In this document: piece by piece, positions 34,694 to 45,193 of the stretch
Layout of the letters: each line of letters starts with the position of its first letter
How positions within the stretch are numbered: position 1 is the first letter of the stretch
Translations under genes and position numbers: made by a program
Notes under the pieces: model-generated
The model's input: only the letters and a program-made list of their open reading frames with translations
The model's database searches: none
Told to the model about the DNA's origin: nothing
DNA from: Umezawaea sp036375055
GTDB taxonomy: Bacteria > Actinomycetota > Actinomycetes > Mycobacteriales > Pseudonocardiaceae
Assembly (NCBI RefSeq): GCF_036375055.1
Contig: NZ_DASUSQ010000078.1
Span: 3,533 to 67,532 of the forward strand
Length of the DNA stretch: 64,000 nucleotides
Direction of reading: 5' to 3'

Positions 34694-35142
34694 GGGGAGA
34701 AGTTACGTCCGAATTGGACTCCCGTACAGAGCCCGAACGGCCTCATGTTGATCAATCGCGTTCCAGTTGGCCGAGACGTCCGACGTCTCCCGTTCGAGAG
34801 GGTCGATGCCGAGTGGTCGAGCCGGCCTGGACGGAGGGGGCCAGCCTCGGGAGCACGGCGCCGGACACGATCCACGAGCCCCAGGGGTCGACCCCTCCAC
34901 TGCGGATCGATGGCCCGCCCGCGAACAGCCCGACTTTCGCCGTTCGGAGCACCGAGGACGTAGCGGCATCCGGGAAAGCCCCGAGCGCACTGCGGTGGAC
35001 GAGCGTCCTCACCCCGAGGCGACCGCCACCGGGGGTCCGGGGGCGGAGCCCGCCGGGCGGGGTCTGGGGGTCGCACCCCCGGAGAACACGACGGGGCGAG
35101 TCCGTTCGCGCATTCCGCGAACAGGGCTCACCCCGAGAACCG
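34694..35142. repeat. Gene-free spacer with GC-rich palindromic repeats
   Basis: About 450 bases in which no frame on either strand shows a recognisable protein or a good RBS. The part at 35030-35085 has the alternating GGGGGTCCGGGGGCGGAGCC / GGGGTCTGGGGG / CACCCCCGGA pattern of the small intergenic palindromic elements common in actinomycetes. Another dyad, GAGACGTCCGACGTCTC, lies near 34780. It directly follows the 3' end of the tRNA gene, but I see no integrase or att duplication. Confidence 0.5.
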
Positions 35143-35214
35143 TGGGCGCGGCAGGGTTCGAACCTGCGACCGCTCGGGTGTAAACCGAGTGCTCTTCCGC
35201 TGAGCTACACGCCC
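35143..35214 (-). tRNA. tRNA-Val (anticodon UAC)
   Basis: 72-nt cloverleaf on the minus strand. Acceptor arms GGGCGTG and CGCGCCC with discriminator A; D-arm GTAGCTCAGCGGAAGAGC; anticodon stem CTCGG/CCGAG with loop TTTACAC (anticodon TAC); T-arm GCAGGTTCGAACCCTGC. CCA is not encoded. Its first 10 bases overlap the 3' end of the peroxiredoxin gene on the same strand. Confidence 0.95.
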
Positions 35215-35687
35215 TGGTCGGCCGCCAACGCGGCAACCGCATGCTGCCATGCCGTCTGGTCGCGGGGTTCGCCGGGTTCGTTCACCTCGGCGTACCGGAC
35301 CACCCCGGCGACGTCCACGAGGAACGTGCCGCGGTTGGCCATGCCCTTGGCCTCGTTGAACGTGCCGTAGGCCCGCGCGACGGCCCCGTGCGGCCAGAAG
35401 TCGGACAGCAGCGGGAACCGGTAGCCCCGGTCGAGGGACCACGCCTTGAGGCTGTACGGCGTGTCGACCGAGATCCCCAGCACCGCCACGCCCGCCGCCG
35501 AGTACACCTCCAGCCCGTCCCGCAGCGCGTCCAGCTCACCCTGGCAGGTGCGGCTGAACGCGAAGGGGTAGAACACCAGCAGCACCGCTGAGGCACCGCG
35601 GTAGGACGACAACGACACGACCTGGTTGTTGGCGTCCTTGAGGGTGAAGTCGGGGGCTCGCACGATCTCCCTGGAAGGCGTGAGCAC
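35205..35687 (-). CDS. ahpE: AhpE-type peroxiredoxin
   Basis: 160-aa thioredoxin-fold peroxidase reducing peroxides. The peroxidatic Cys is Cys48 in PFAFSRTCQGELD; SDFWPHGAVARAYGTFNEAKGMANRGTFLVD is highly like mycobacterial AhpE. No resolving Cys is apparent, so it is probably the one-Cys type reduced by mycothiol/mycoredoxin (known for relatives). The last codons and TAG stop lie inside the tRNA-Val gene. Upstream is the DUF3052 gene, then divergent aceE, as in mycobacteria. Confidence 0.92.
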   Translation of the reverse strand: MLTPSREIVRAPDFTLKDANNQVVSLSSYRGASAVLLVFYPFAFSRTCQGELDALRDGLEVYSAAGVAVLGISVDTPYSLKAWSLDRGYRFPLLSDFWPHGAVARAYGTFNEAKGMANRGTFLVDVAGVVRYAEVNEPGEPRDQTAWQHAVAALAADQGV

Positions 35688-35728
35688 AGGCCCCCGTACG
35701 TCTCGGGGTGCCCGTGCTCAGCCTTCGG

Positions 35729-36160
35729 TCAGCGCTTGACCTTCGCCGAGCTGGGGCGCACGAGCCTCGTGCCCGACCAGTCCTCGGCGACGGTGATGTT
35801 GGACGTCTGGGACAGCCCTGCGGTCGGCACCGCCTCGGCGATCTCACTCGGCTCGACGTGTCCAGGGCGTCCGGTCTTGGGCGTCAGCACCCACACCACG
35901 CCGTTCTCGGCCAGCGGACCGGTCGCGTTGATCAGGTCGTCGACCAGATCTCCGTCACCGTCCCGCCACCACAACAGGACAACGTCCACAACATCGTCCG
36001 CGTCCTCGTCGAGGAGATCGCTACCGATCCTCTCCTCGATGGCGGCACGAACGTCGTCGTCAACGTCCTCGTCCCAGCCGATCTCCTGAACTGCCTGGCC
36101 CGGTGCAATCCCGAGCTTGTCGGCGACACCGCCCTTGTCGGCGTCTCCCGCGGCGACCAC
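35729..36160 (-). CDS. DUF3052 family protein
   Basis: 143-aa very acidic protein: VADKLGIAPGQAVQEIGWDEDVDDDVRAAIEE, DADDVVDVVLLWWRDGDGDLVDDLINA, and TPKTGRPGHVEPSEIAEAVPTAGL. This matches the DUF3052 family seen beside aceE in mycobacteria and Streptomyces. The GTG at 36160 is chosen (TTGGAGGA about 10 bases upstream). The frame stays open further upstream with a Cys-rich stretch that is not part of the family. Function unknown. Confidence 0.88.
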   Translation of the reverse strand: MVAAGDADKGGVADKLGIAPGQAVQEIGWDEDVDDDVRAAIEERIGSDLLDEDADDVVDVVLLWWRDGDGDLVDDLINATGPLAENGVVWVLTPKTGRPGHVEPSEIAEAVPTAGLSQTSNITVAEDWSGTRLVRPSSAKVKR

Positions 36161-36502
36161 GGCTTCCACTCCTCCAACTACGCAAGAGCGGCAGTCGACT
36201 CGACTGCCGCGCGATGTATCAACACCTGTCGCGGCTAGCGAACACTGACAGATGGCCTCCGCGCAACCGTTGACCTCATGACACGCCGCAATCCGACCCC
36301 CCTGAACCGTCACCCGACCGGATGACGCACACTGAACACACCTCATACCGCGCGCGCGAGGGACACGATCCAGAACTACTGGCCGGTAGGGGGTCGTCTG
36401 GGGTGTCCCACGGGCGCCGATGAGGAATCATGGACAGGTAAACCGCCTGAACCCGCAGTGAACGCCGGCAGAAGTCGGCTGCAACCCTGGCGAGGAGAAC
36501 CC
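36161..36502. promoter_or_regulatory. Divergent promoter region of DUF3052 and aceE
   Basis: 342 bases without a gene. A 23-nt dyad with 11-bp arms GCGGCAGTCGA (36188-36198) and TCGACTGCCGC (36200-36210) lies close to the DUF3052 start and may be an operator or leader hairpin. The aceE side has GGCGAGGAGAACCC as RBS for a TTG start. Which regulator acts here cannot be seen. Confidence 0.45.
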
Positions 36503-39268
<2,766 letters not shown>

Positions 39269-39275
39269 TCGGGTA

Positions 39276-39313
39276 CCTCGGGGGGAGTCCCGTTCGCGGG
39301 ACTCCCCCCGAGG
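39276..39313. terminator. Terminator between aceE and ribM/pnuX
   Basis: Perfect 17-bp stem, arms CCTCGGGGGGAGTCCCG and CGGGACTCCCCCCGAGG, with a TTCG loop; shared by two convergent genes. Confidence 0.85.
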
Positions 39314-39317
39314 CGTC

Positions 39318-39959
39318 TCAGGCGGTGGCCCGGACGGCGGTGGCGCGCTGCTTGGCCGCCCGGTTCCAGTCGAGCCAGCCGCGGACCACCAGGACGGCGA
39401 ACACGGTGTAGATCAGGGCGCTGAAGTACAGGCCGGACCGGATCTGGAGCGGCACGCCGATGGCGTCGACCGCGAGCCAGACGATCCAGAACTCGACCAG
39501 GCCGAAGCCCTGGAGCGCGAACGCCAGGACGGTGCCGACGAAGATGGCGGCGTCCGGCCAGGGCGCCCACGAGGCGTCCAGGGCGTCGAGCAGCAGCGCG
39601 AAGGCGACCGTGCCGAGCACGAACGCGGCCACGACGGCGATCCGCTCGCCGGTGGACCCCTTGCGCACGACGACGCCGAACACCGGGTCGCGCCTGCGCA
39701 GCCACGCGTACCAGCCGTAGAGGGCGATGAGGCCGACGACGACCTGCCGGATCGCCAGCCCGCCGAGCTGGGCGGACAGGTAGACGGTGAACAGCAGTGC
39801 GACGGAGGCCAGTTGGACCGGCCACGTCCAGAGGGACCGGCGCTGCGCCAGGAAGACCACGGCCAGCGCGAACACCTGGCCGAAGAACTCGGCGTAGGCG
39901 ATCCTCTGCCCCAGAACGGTGAAACCCTGCTCCAGCAACACGTGCACCGCGTCCTCCAT
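39318..39959 (-). CDS. ribM: PnuC-family transporter, probable riboflavin importer
   Basis: 213 aa, about seven hydrophobic helices with PnuC-family features: LLFTVYLSAQLGGLAIRQVVVGLIALYGWYAWLRR and EFWIVWLAVDAIGVPLQIRSGLYFSALIYTVFAVL. On sequence alone one would call it a nicotinamide-riboside transporter. An FMN riboswitch in its leader instead points to riboflavin, as for RibM/PnuX of Streptomyces and Corynebacterium (known). ATG 39959 is used; GTG 39947, which has GGAGG 5 bases ahead, may be the true start. Confidence 0.85.
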   Translation of the reverse strand: MEDAVHVLLEQGFTVLGQRIAYAEFFGQVFALAVVFLAQRRSLWTWPVQLASVALLFTVYLSAQLGGLAIRQVVVGLIALYGWYAWLRRRDPVFGVVVRKGSTGERIAVVAAFVLGTVAFALLLDALDASWAPWPDAAIFVGTVLAFALQGFGLVEFWIVWLAVDAIGVPLQIRSGLYFSALIYTVFAVLVVRGWLDWNRAAKQRATAVRATA

Positions 39960-40019
39960 CCCCAGGGCGGTCCGGGGCGTGGCGCGGCACCGGTGCACGG
40001 GCGCGCCGGACACCGGTGG

Positions 40020-40150
40020 CGTGCGCGCCTCTCATCCGGACTCTCACCGTCGGCCCCGGAGTTCCACCGGGTCAACCGCGGGCCACGGGGCTCGCGGGTC
40101 GTGGGCTGTCACCACCGGTTCGGACTTCCACCGACCCCGGAACGCACGTC
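40020..40150 (-). ncRNA. FMN riboswitch (RFN element)
   Basis: Minus-strand leader of the PnuC-family gene. Conserved RFN blocks are read in order: TTCCGGGGTCGGTGGAAGTC, CGAACCGGTGGTGACAGCCC, ACGACCCG, then after a variable arm GACCCGGTGGAACTCCGGGG, CCGACGGTGAGAGTCCGGAT and GAGAG. The closing P1 helix is CGTGCG (40148-40143) with CGCACG (40025-40020). Between the aptamer and the start codon, about 60 bases hold GC-rich segments (CACCGGTG repeats) that could act as expression platform. Confidence 0.92.
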
Positions 40151-40263
40151 TCCTGATTGCTCGAACATCGTCGCGCGGATCCGGTGTTCCGTCCTCGTTT
40201 GTGACGCGTGGCACTCGTTCGCCGTACACCGCGCGTTCACCCCGGCTCACTAGCGTCCCCAGC

Positions 40264-41526
40264 ATGGTCCCCACCTCGCTGGTGCTCCCCCTGGTGCTGC
40301 TGCTGGCGCCCGTTCCCGCCACGCCCGCGGTGGTCGTGCCGACCGCGCAGACCCGCGCGTTCGTGGACGACCCCTCCGCCGACCCGGCCAACTCCGACGC
40401 CGACGACCCCGCCGTCTGGGTGCACCCGAGCAGGCCGGAGCGCACGGTCGTGCTCGGCACCCTGAAGGAGGGCGGGCTGGCGGCGTTCGACCTCCGCGGG
40501 CGCACGCTGGGCACCTACCCGGCGCCGCCCGCGCCGACGCCGGGGGCCAAGCCGGGCCGGTTCAACAACGTCGACGTGCTGTCCGGTGTCGCGGTCGGCG
40601 GCCGGAAGCGCGACCTCGCGTTCGTGAGCGACCGGGGGCGCGACCGGATCCGGGTCTACGAGGTCGACGGTCGCGGGTCGGCGGTGGGCTCGACGGTGCT
40701 CTCCGACGTGACCGACCCCGCCGCGAAGCCGGTGTTCTCCGCCTCGGAGGCGGCCGTCGACGACCAGCGCAACGCCTACGGGCTGGCGGCGGGGGTCGAC
40801 CGGCGCACCGGCACCCCGCTGGTGCTGACCAACCGGCGCAGCGAGACCCGGATCGCGCTGCTGCACGTCGTGCCGGGGCGGGCGGGCACGGTCGGCACGG
40901 AGGTCGTGTCCACCGTGGACCTGCCGTCGAGCTTCCCCCTGCCGGACGGCACGACGTGGACCCCGTGCGGCGACCCCGGCGACCGGCCGCAGGCCGAGGG
41001 GATGGTCGTGGACTCCGCGCACGGCGTCGCCTACGTGGCGCAGGAGGACGTGGGGATCTGGCGGATCCCCGTGCGGGTGAGCGGTTTCGGTTCCCCCGAA
41101 CTGGTGGACGTCGTTCGCTCCTTCGGGGCGCCCCAGCGGTACGACGAGGCCACCGAGGAGTGCGTGCCGGACGGTCCGGACCCCGGTTTCGGGGGCGAGT
41201 GGCTCAGCGCGGACGCCGAGGGCCTGACGATCGCCGAGGGGCGGGGAGGCGGCGGTGAGCTGATCGCGTCCAGCCAGGGCGACTCGCGGTTCGTGCGGTA
41301 CGAGCGGACGGGGCGCAACAGGGTGCTGGGCGACTTCGTGGTGGGCGCGGGCCGCGGTCTGGACTCGGTGGAGCACTCCGACGGCGCCCAGGTCGTCACG
41401 GCCGACCTGGGCCGCGGGTACCGCGAGGGGCTGCTGGTCGTGCACGACGGCGAGCGCCGCCCGGCGGTCGGCGACCAGGCCACGACCGGCTTCTCCTACG
41501 TCAGCTGGGGCGACGTCGTCCACTAG
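40264..41526 (+). CDS. Secreted beta-propeller phytase
   Basis: 420 aa. Signal peptide MVPTSLVLPLVLLLAPVPATPA, then the phytase propeller: DPANSDADDPAVWVHPSRPERTVVLGTLKEGGLAAFDL, GRFNNVDVLSGV, NAYGLAAGVD, QAEGMVVDSAHGVAYVAQEDVGIWRI, DAEGLTIAE and a final GFSYVSWGDVV. The DDPA and NNVD-type acidic motifs bind calcium and phytate in the family. It hydrolyses phytate outside the cell for phosphate supply. No PHO box could be identified with confidence upstream. Confidence 0.92.
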   Translation: MVPTSLVLPLVLLLAPVPATPAVVVPTAQTRAFVDDPSADPANSDADDPAVWVHPSRPERTVVLGTLKEGGLAAFDLRGRTLGTYPAPPAPTPGAKPGRFNNVDVLSGVAVGGRKRDLAFVSDRGRDRIRVYEVDGRGSAVGSTVLSDVTDPAAKPVFSASEAAVDDQRNAYGLAAGVDRRTGTPLVLTNRRSETRIALLHVVPGRAGTVGTEVVSTVDLPSSFPLPDGTTWTPCGDPGDRPQAEGMVVDSAHGVAYVAQEDVGIWRIPVRVSGFGSPELVDVVRSFGAPQRYDEATEECVPDGPDPGFGGEWLSADAEGLTIAEGRGGGGELIASSQGDSRFVRYERTGRNRVLGDFVVGAGRGLDSVEHSDGAQVVTADLGRGYREGLLVVHDGERRPAVGDQATTGFSYVSWGDVVH

Positions 41527-41619
41527 GGACACCTGTTGACCTGCGCGTGGCGCTCCACTCACAACGAGTCGACGTGACGCGACCTCGCTTTTACCTTAAC
41601 GGGTGTTTAAATATCGCTC

Positions 41620-41712
41620 GCTGATCCACCCGTGATCAGAGCGTTGCCAAACAGCGACCTGAGGACTTGTAGGGGTTGCTACGGTCGCGTGCTGTATCAC
41701 CCACAAGGGTGA
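41620..41712. promoter_or_regulatory. Dyads ahead of the surface-protein gene
   Basis: The 241-base spacer before the LAXTG protein is AT-richer than its surroundings (TTTAAATAT near 41606). It has the dyad TGATC-N7-GATCA at about 41620-41637 and the perfect 6-bp dyad TCACCC-ACAA-GGGTGA at 41697-41712. A similar CACCC-N4-GGGTG site occurs at 50851. These look like regulator sites; the binder is unknown. Confidence 0.4.
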
Positions 41713-41767
41713 GTCTCATCGCATTTCACTTCTTGTGATCTTGCATGTATTCAGAGCGGGAGACCAC

Positions 41768-42424
41768 ATGGCAGGCAGAGTTCTCGGTGCGATCACGGTG
41801 GCCGCCACCTCCGGTCTGGCCCTGTTGGCACTGGCGATCCCGGCTTCCGCGCACACGCCGACCTCCAAGGCCGAGTGCGTCGCGGACAAGGCCGTGGTGA
41901 GCGTGAAACTCAAGGCCTACGCCCGGCAGGGCAACACCATCGTGGTCAAGGACGGCGAGACCGAACTGGTCAACACGTCGTTCGGCGACAGCTACGAGAA
42001 GTCCTGGACCACTCCGGGCGACGTCGCCCACACCTTCACCATCACCGTGAAGGCCTCGGACGGCAACCAGCACAACTACTCCAAGACGCACAAGGTCGAC
42101 GCGTGCGTGAAGCCCACGTCGTCCAGCAGCACGACCCCCACCACGACCACCACGACGTCGCCGGTGGAGACCACTCCTCCCAGCTCGACGAGTGAGAGCA
42201 CGCCTCCCGCCGAGGTGACCACCACCACGACGCCCGCGTCCTCCTCGTCCGAGACCGTGCCCGTCACCACCACCACGACCCCGGTCGCGGGCGGTGGCGG
42301 CGAGGCCCAGCCGCCGCTGGCCTCCACCGGTGCCTCGCCCGGTTGGGCGCTGCTGGCGGGCCTCGGCCTCGTCGGCGCCGGTGCCGGTGCGGTGTTCGTG
42401 GTGCGCCGCAAGCGCGCCGCCTAG
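41768..42424 (+). CDS. Cell-wall-anchored surface protein (LAXTG sorting signal)
   Basis: 218 aa. Signal peptide to about residue 28 (ALAIPASA-HTP). A small Ig-like domain follows with two Cys (AECVADKAVVSVKLKAYARQGNTIVV...VDACVKPT), then a Thr/Ser/Pro stalk of about 60 residues, and a C-terminal sorting signal: LASTG, a hydrophobic helix (WALLAGLGLVGAGAGAVFVV) and RRKRAA. LAXTG is the motif of actinobacterial class E sortases (known). The sortase is not in this window. ATG 41768 gives the signal peptide directly. Confidence 0.88.
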   Translation: MAGRVLGAITVAATSGLALLALAIPASAHTPTSKAECVADKAVVSVKLKAYARQGNTIVVKDGETELVNTSFGDSYEKSWTTPGDVAHTFTITVKASDGNQHNYSKTHKVDACVKPTSSSSTTPTTTTTTSPVETTPPSSTSESTPPAEVTTTTTPASSSSETVPVTTTTTPVAGGGGEAQPPLASTGASPGWALLAGLGLVGAGAGAVFVVRRKRAA

Positions 42425-42442
42425 CACCACCCGCTCCACCCG

Positions 42443-42480
42443 AACAGGGCGCTCCCACCTCGCGGTGGGGGCGCCCTGTT
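42443..42480 (+). terminator. Terminator after the surface-protein gene
   Basis: Stem arms AACAGGGCGCTCCCACC and GGTGGGGGCGCCCTGTT (one mismatch) with a TCGC loop. Confidence 0.78.
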
Positions 42481-42530
42481 CGCACGTCCGGCCGAAGTGG
42501 ACCGACGGCGGACGTGAGCCGTGAACGCCA

Positions 42531-42564
42531 CGAGGGCCGTCCCGCGTCGGCGGGACGGCCCTCG
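42531..42564 (-). terminator. Terminator of the MscS-like gene
   Basis: Perfect 15-bp stem CGAGGGCCGTCCCGC / GCGGGACGGCCCTCG with a TCG-type loop, 21 bases beyond the stop of the minus-strand gene. Confidence 0.78.
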
Positions 42565-42584
42565 TCGGTGGAGGACGGCGCGGA

Positions 42585-43379
42585 CTACTCGCCGGACGGC
42601 ATCGGCATCCCCGCGGGCGGCGTCGGGGTGTCCGACCCCGCGGGTGGCGCGGTGGCGTGGCGGCGGGTGCCCGCCGCCACCGGCTCCTGCGAGCGGCGCG
42701 GCGCCGGGGCGGTCAGGGCGGCCTCGTCCTGCACGCGGGTCAGCCAACCCTCCCAGCGCTGCTGCATGGGGCGGATGAGGCCGCCGCCGACACCGATGAC
42801 GATGACGCCCGCGACCGTCGCGAGCACGGCGATCAGCACCGGCATGGTCACCGAGACGGCGATGCCGAGCTGGTTCAGCGCGGCGATGACGCCGAGCGCC
42901 ATGATGAAGCCGTAGGTGATCGTGCCGAGCACCCTCGTGTACGACCGGCCGCCGAGCGCGCCGGTCACGAGGCCCTGCACGGCCTTGGCGATGGCCGAGG
43001 CCACCAGGACGAGCACCAGCGCCACCACGATCCGCGGCAGGTAGGCGATGACGTCGTTGAGCAGCGCGCTCACGGCGTTGTCGGTGCCGAAGACGCCGAA
43101 CGCGAGCTGGAGCGCGATCAGCAGCACGAAGTAGTAGACGAGCTTGACGATCAGGCCGGACGCGTCCACGGGGGACTGCGCCATCATCGAGCCGAGGCCG
43201 GACCTGTCGACCAGGCGGTCGAAACCGACCCGCTTCAACAGGAAGCCGACGGCCTTCGACAACGCCTTCGCGATGAACCAACCAACCAGCATGACGAGCG
43301 CGAAGCCCAGGAGCTTCGGCACGAAAGTGGCGATCATGGCCCAGGCCTGTCCAAGACCTTCGGTGATCTGGGAGCCCAC
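42585..43379 (-). CDS. Small mechanosensitive-channel-like membrane protein (conserved TM-helix repeats)
   Basis: 264 aa with five hydrophobic helices. The repeated helix pattern (VPKLLGFALVMLVGWFIAKALSKAVGFLLKRVGFDRL and DVIAYLPRIVVALVLVLVASAIAKAVQGLV) is the conserved TM-helix domain of small MscS-type proteins. It has no large cytoplasmic MscS beta domain. A Pro/Thr-rich tail ends ...PPAGMPMPSGE. GTG 43379 is selected because AAGGAGG precedes it. Probably an osmotic-stress channel or scaffold; not proven for this subgroup. Confidence 0.8.
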   Translation of the reverse strand: MGSQITEGLGQAWAMIATFVPKLLGFALVMLVGWFIAKALSKAVGFLLKRVGFDRLVDRSGLGSMMAQSPVDASGLIVKLVYYFVLLIALQLAFGVFGTDNAVSALLNDVIAYLPRIVVALVLVLVASAIAKAVQGLVTGALGGRSYTRVLGTITYGFIMALGVIAALNQLGIAVSVTMPVLIAVLATVAGVIVIGVGGGLIRPMQQRWEGWLTRVQDEAALTAPAPRRSQEPVAAGTRRHATAPPAGSDTPTPPAGMPMPSGE

Positions 43380-43541
43380 GACGCCCTCCTTACCTCTTCG
43401 TTGCCTGTTCAGTGACGGGGGAGATGGTTTCCCGAACGCGGACCGGTGGGCAATTCGGCGCGCTGGCACGAAAGGGTGACCAACTGGCGTTCTTCACATT
43501 TTCGGTTCACAGTGGACGGACCGGTGGGGACCGGGGAGAGG

Positions 43542-43574
43542 GAACCGCCCGGCGCCGGCGGCGCCGGGCGGTTC
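43542..43574. terminator. Terminator downstream of the TAP-type hydrolase gene
   Basis: Perfect 15-bp stem, arms GAACCGCCCGGCGCC and GGCGCCGGGCGGTTC with a 3-base loop, six bases after the stop of the minus-strand hydrolase. Confidence 0.8.
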
Positions 43575-43579
43575 TCCGT

Positions 43580-45097
43580 TCAGCGACCGAACCGGTGATC
43601 CACCTCATCCAAAAAGGATTCAACCGATCGAGTGACGGTGTGCGCGGGGTCGGGCCGGGGGTCGCCGGGGCAGGTGGAGCTGTTGCCCGGCAGGACGCCG
43701 TCGATCAGGTACCGGTCGACGGCCGCGTCCACGCAGGCGTTGCCGCTGCCGTAGATCCCGTGCTTGCCCTCGTCCAGGACGGTGAGCAGGTTGTCGCCCA
43801 GCGCCGCGGCCATCGCTGGCCCGCCCTCGTACAGGGTGCGCGTGTCGCCCTCGGCCTGCACGACCACGCCGACGGGGTAGCCGTCGCGCGCGAGCGGGAC
43901 CATCGGCTCGGACGGGGTGAAGGTCCGGAAGGTGCACGCGGTCGGCGCGGCGCGCACGACGCCGAGGCCGTACGGGTAGCGGTCGCGGAACGCCCGCATC
44001 TCCTCGTAGTAGGACTCCAGGTCGCGCGGCCAGTCGGCCTCGCAGGTGACCGTGTCGTAGACGCCGGAGCGGAGCTCCTCGCGCGCCGAGGCCGCCATCC
44101 GGGCCCCGCGCTCGGCCGCCGCCCACGGGTCGGCCCCCGCGGCCAGCTCGTCCACCACGTCCGCGAGGTCGGCCCACAGCGGGCGGAACCGGGCGCCGAC
44201 GCCGACGGCCGCGTCGAACTCGGTCCGGTCGTGGCCGCCGACCGGTTCGACCGCGAGGCGCGCGGAGACCTTCTCGACGGTCGCCAGCACCTCGGCGGCG
44301 TTCGCGCCGAGCCGGGGCACCCTGTTCTCCCCCGCGGCCCACTCGGCCCAGAGGTCGACGTTGCGCCGGGTGGCGATCGCCTGGCCCTTGAGCTGCCCGT
44401 GCCACAGCCGCTCCGGGTGCACCGAGGAGTCGAGGACGGTGCGGTCCAGGTGCCGGGGGAACAGCGAGCCGTAGACGGCGCCGAGGTACGTGCCGTAGGA
44501 GTAGCCGAGGTAGTTGATCCGCTGCTCGCCCAGGACGGCGCGGATGACGTCCACGTCCCGCGCGGAGTTCGCCGTGTTGACGTACCGGCGCACGCCGCCT
44601 GCGGACCGCTCGCAGGAGTCCTCCGCGGCCCGCGCCTCGGCGGCCCACTTCGGGAACTCCGAGTCCGGCGGGCGCGAGTCGGGCGTGGCGATCTCGGGCA
44701 CCACCGCGCAGGTGAGCGGGGTCGAGCCCCCGACTCCCCTCGGGTCGAAGCCGATCAGGTCGTAGGACCCCGCCAGCGCCGTGGTCGCGAGGAACGCGGG
44801 CATCCGGACACCGGACCCGCCGGGACCGCCGGGGTTCAGGACGAGCACGCCGCGCCGGGCCCCGGTCGCCTTCTTGCGGCTGATCGACAGGGACAGGCGG
44901 CCCGCGCCGACGTCGCGGTAGTCCAGCGGCACGACGACGGTCGCGCACTCCAGGACGTCGAGGCACGGCCCCCAGGCCGGTTTCTGGTCGAGGAACTCCG
45001 CGAGCGGGTCCGGTGGGCCGGACCCCGCGGCGGAGGGCGGGGCCGCCGTGGCGAGCACGGTGAGCACCGCCAGACCGACTGGGACGAAACTCCGCAC
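43580..45097 (-). CDS. Secreted alpha/beta hydrolase, tripeptidyl-aminopeptidase (TAP) type
   Basis: 505 aa with a signal peptide (about 1-30, ending PPSAA). The oxyanion block is VLVLNPGGPGGSG, and the nucleophile elbow GYSYGTYLGAVYGSLFP carries the catalytic Ser. The acidic residue is in the AEGDTRTLYEGG region and the His in DEGKHGIYG near the C-terminus, followed by the C-terminal TAP-like domain with paired Cys. Relatives SlpD/SlpE and TAP remove tripeptides from proteins outside the cell. GTG 45097 is chosen with GGGAGG 7 bases ahead. Confidence 0.9.
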   Translation of the reverse strand: MRSFVPVGLAVLTVLATAAPPSAAGSGPPDPLAEFLDQKPAWGPCLDVLECATVVVPLDYRDVGAGRLSLSISRKKATGARRGVLVLNPGGPGGSGVRMPAFLATTALAGSYDLIGFDPRGVGGSTPLTCAVVPEIATPDSRPPDSEFPKWAAEARAAEDSCERSAGGVRRYVNTANSARDVDVIRAVLGEQRINYLGYSYGTYLGAVYGSLFPRHLDRTVLDSSVHPERLWHGQLKGQAIATRRNVDLWAEWAAGENRVPRLGANAAEVLATVEKVSARLAVEPVGGHDRTEFDAAVGVGARFRPLWADLADVVDELAAGADPWAAAERGARMAASAREELRSGVYDTVTCEADWPRDLESYYEEMRAFRDRYPYGLGVVRAAPTACTFRTFTPSEPMVPLARDGYPVGVVVQAEGDTRTLYEGGPAMAAALGDNLLTVLDEGKHGIYGSGNACVDAAVDRYLIDGVLPGNSSTCPGDPRPDPAHTVTRSVESFLDEVDHRFGR

Positions 45098-45193
45098 GAC
45101 CGGGCCTCCCGTCGTTGAGCGCCACCGCACCGAACGTAGGACCGGGTGGACCCTCGGGCGCGAACTGTCACCCGGACGTGCGATCGTTGGGGC

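Noticed and set aside
34700..35142. Prophage or integrative element attached to tRNA-Val
   Set aside because: No integrase, no duplicated tRNA 3' end and no phage-like genes in the window.
36161..36346. Cys-rich N-terminal extension of the DUF3052 gene (MRCVQCASSG...)
   Set aside because: Tempting zinc-ribbon-like spacing, but the DUF3052 family starts near 36160 with a good RBS and the extension crosses the divergent promoter.
41768..42424. Surface protein as a chaplin (aerial-hypha coat)
   Set aside because: It has an LAXTG anchor and signal peptide, but the domain is a Thr-rich stalk with an Ig-like head, not the chaplin repeat.
42585..42660. Repeated Pro/Thr-rich tail of the MscS-like protein as a separate gene
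   Set aside because: Same frame and strand as the channel; simply its disordered C-terminus.
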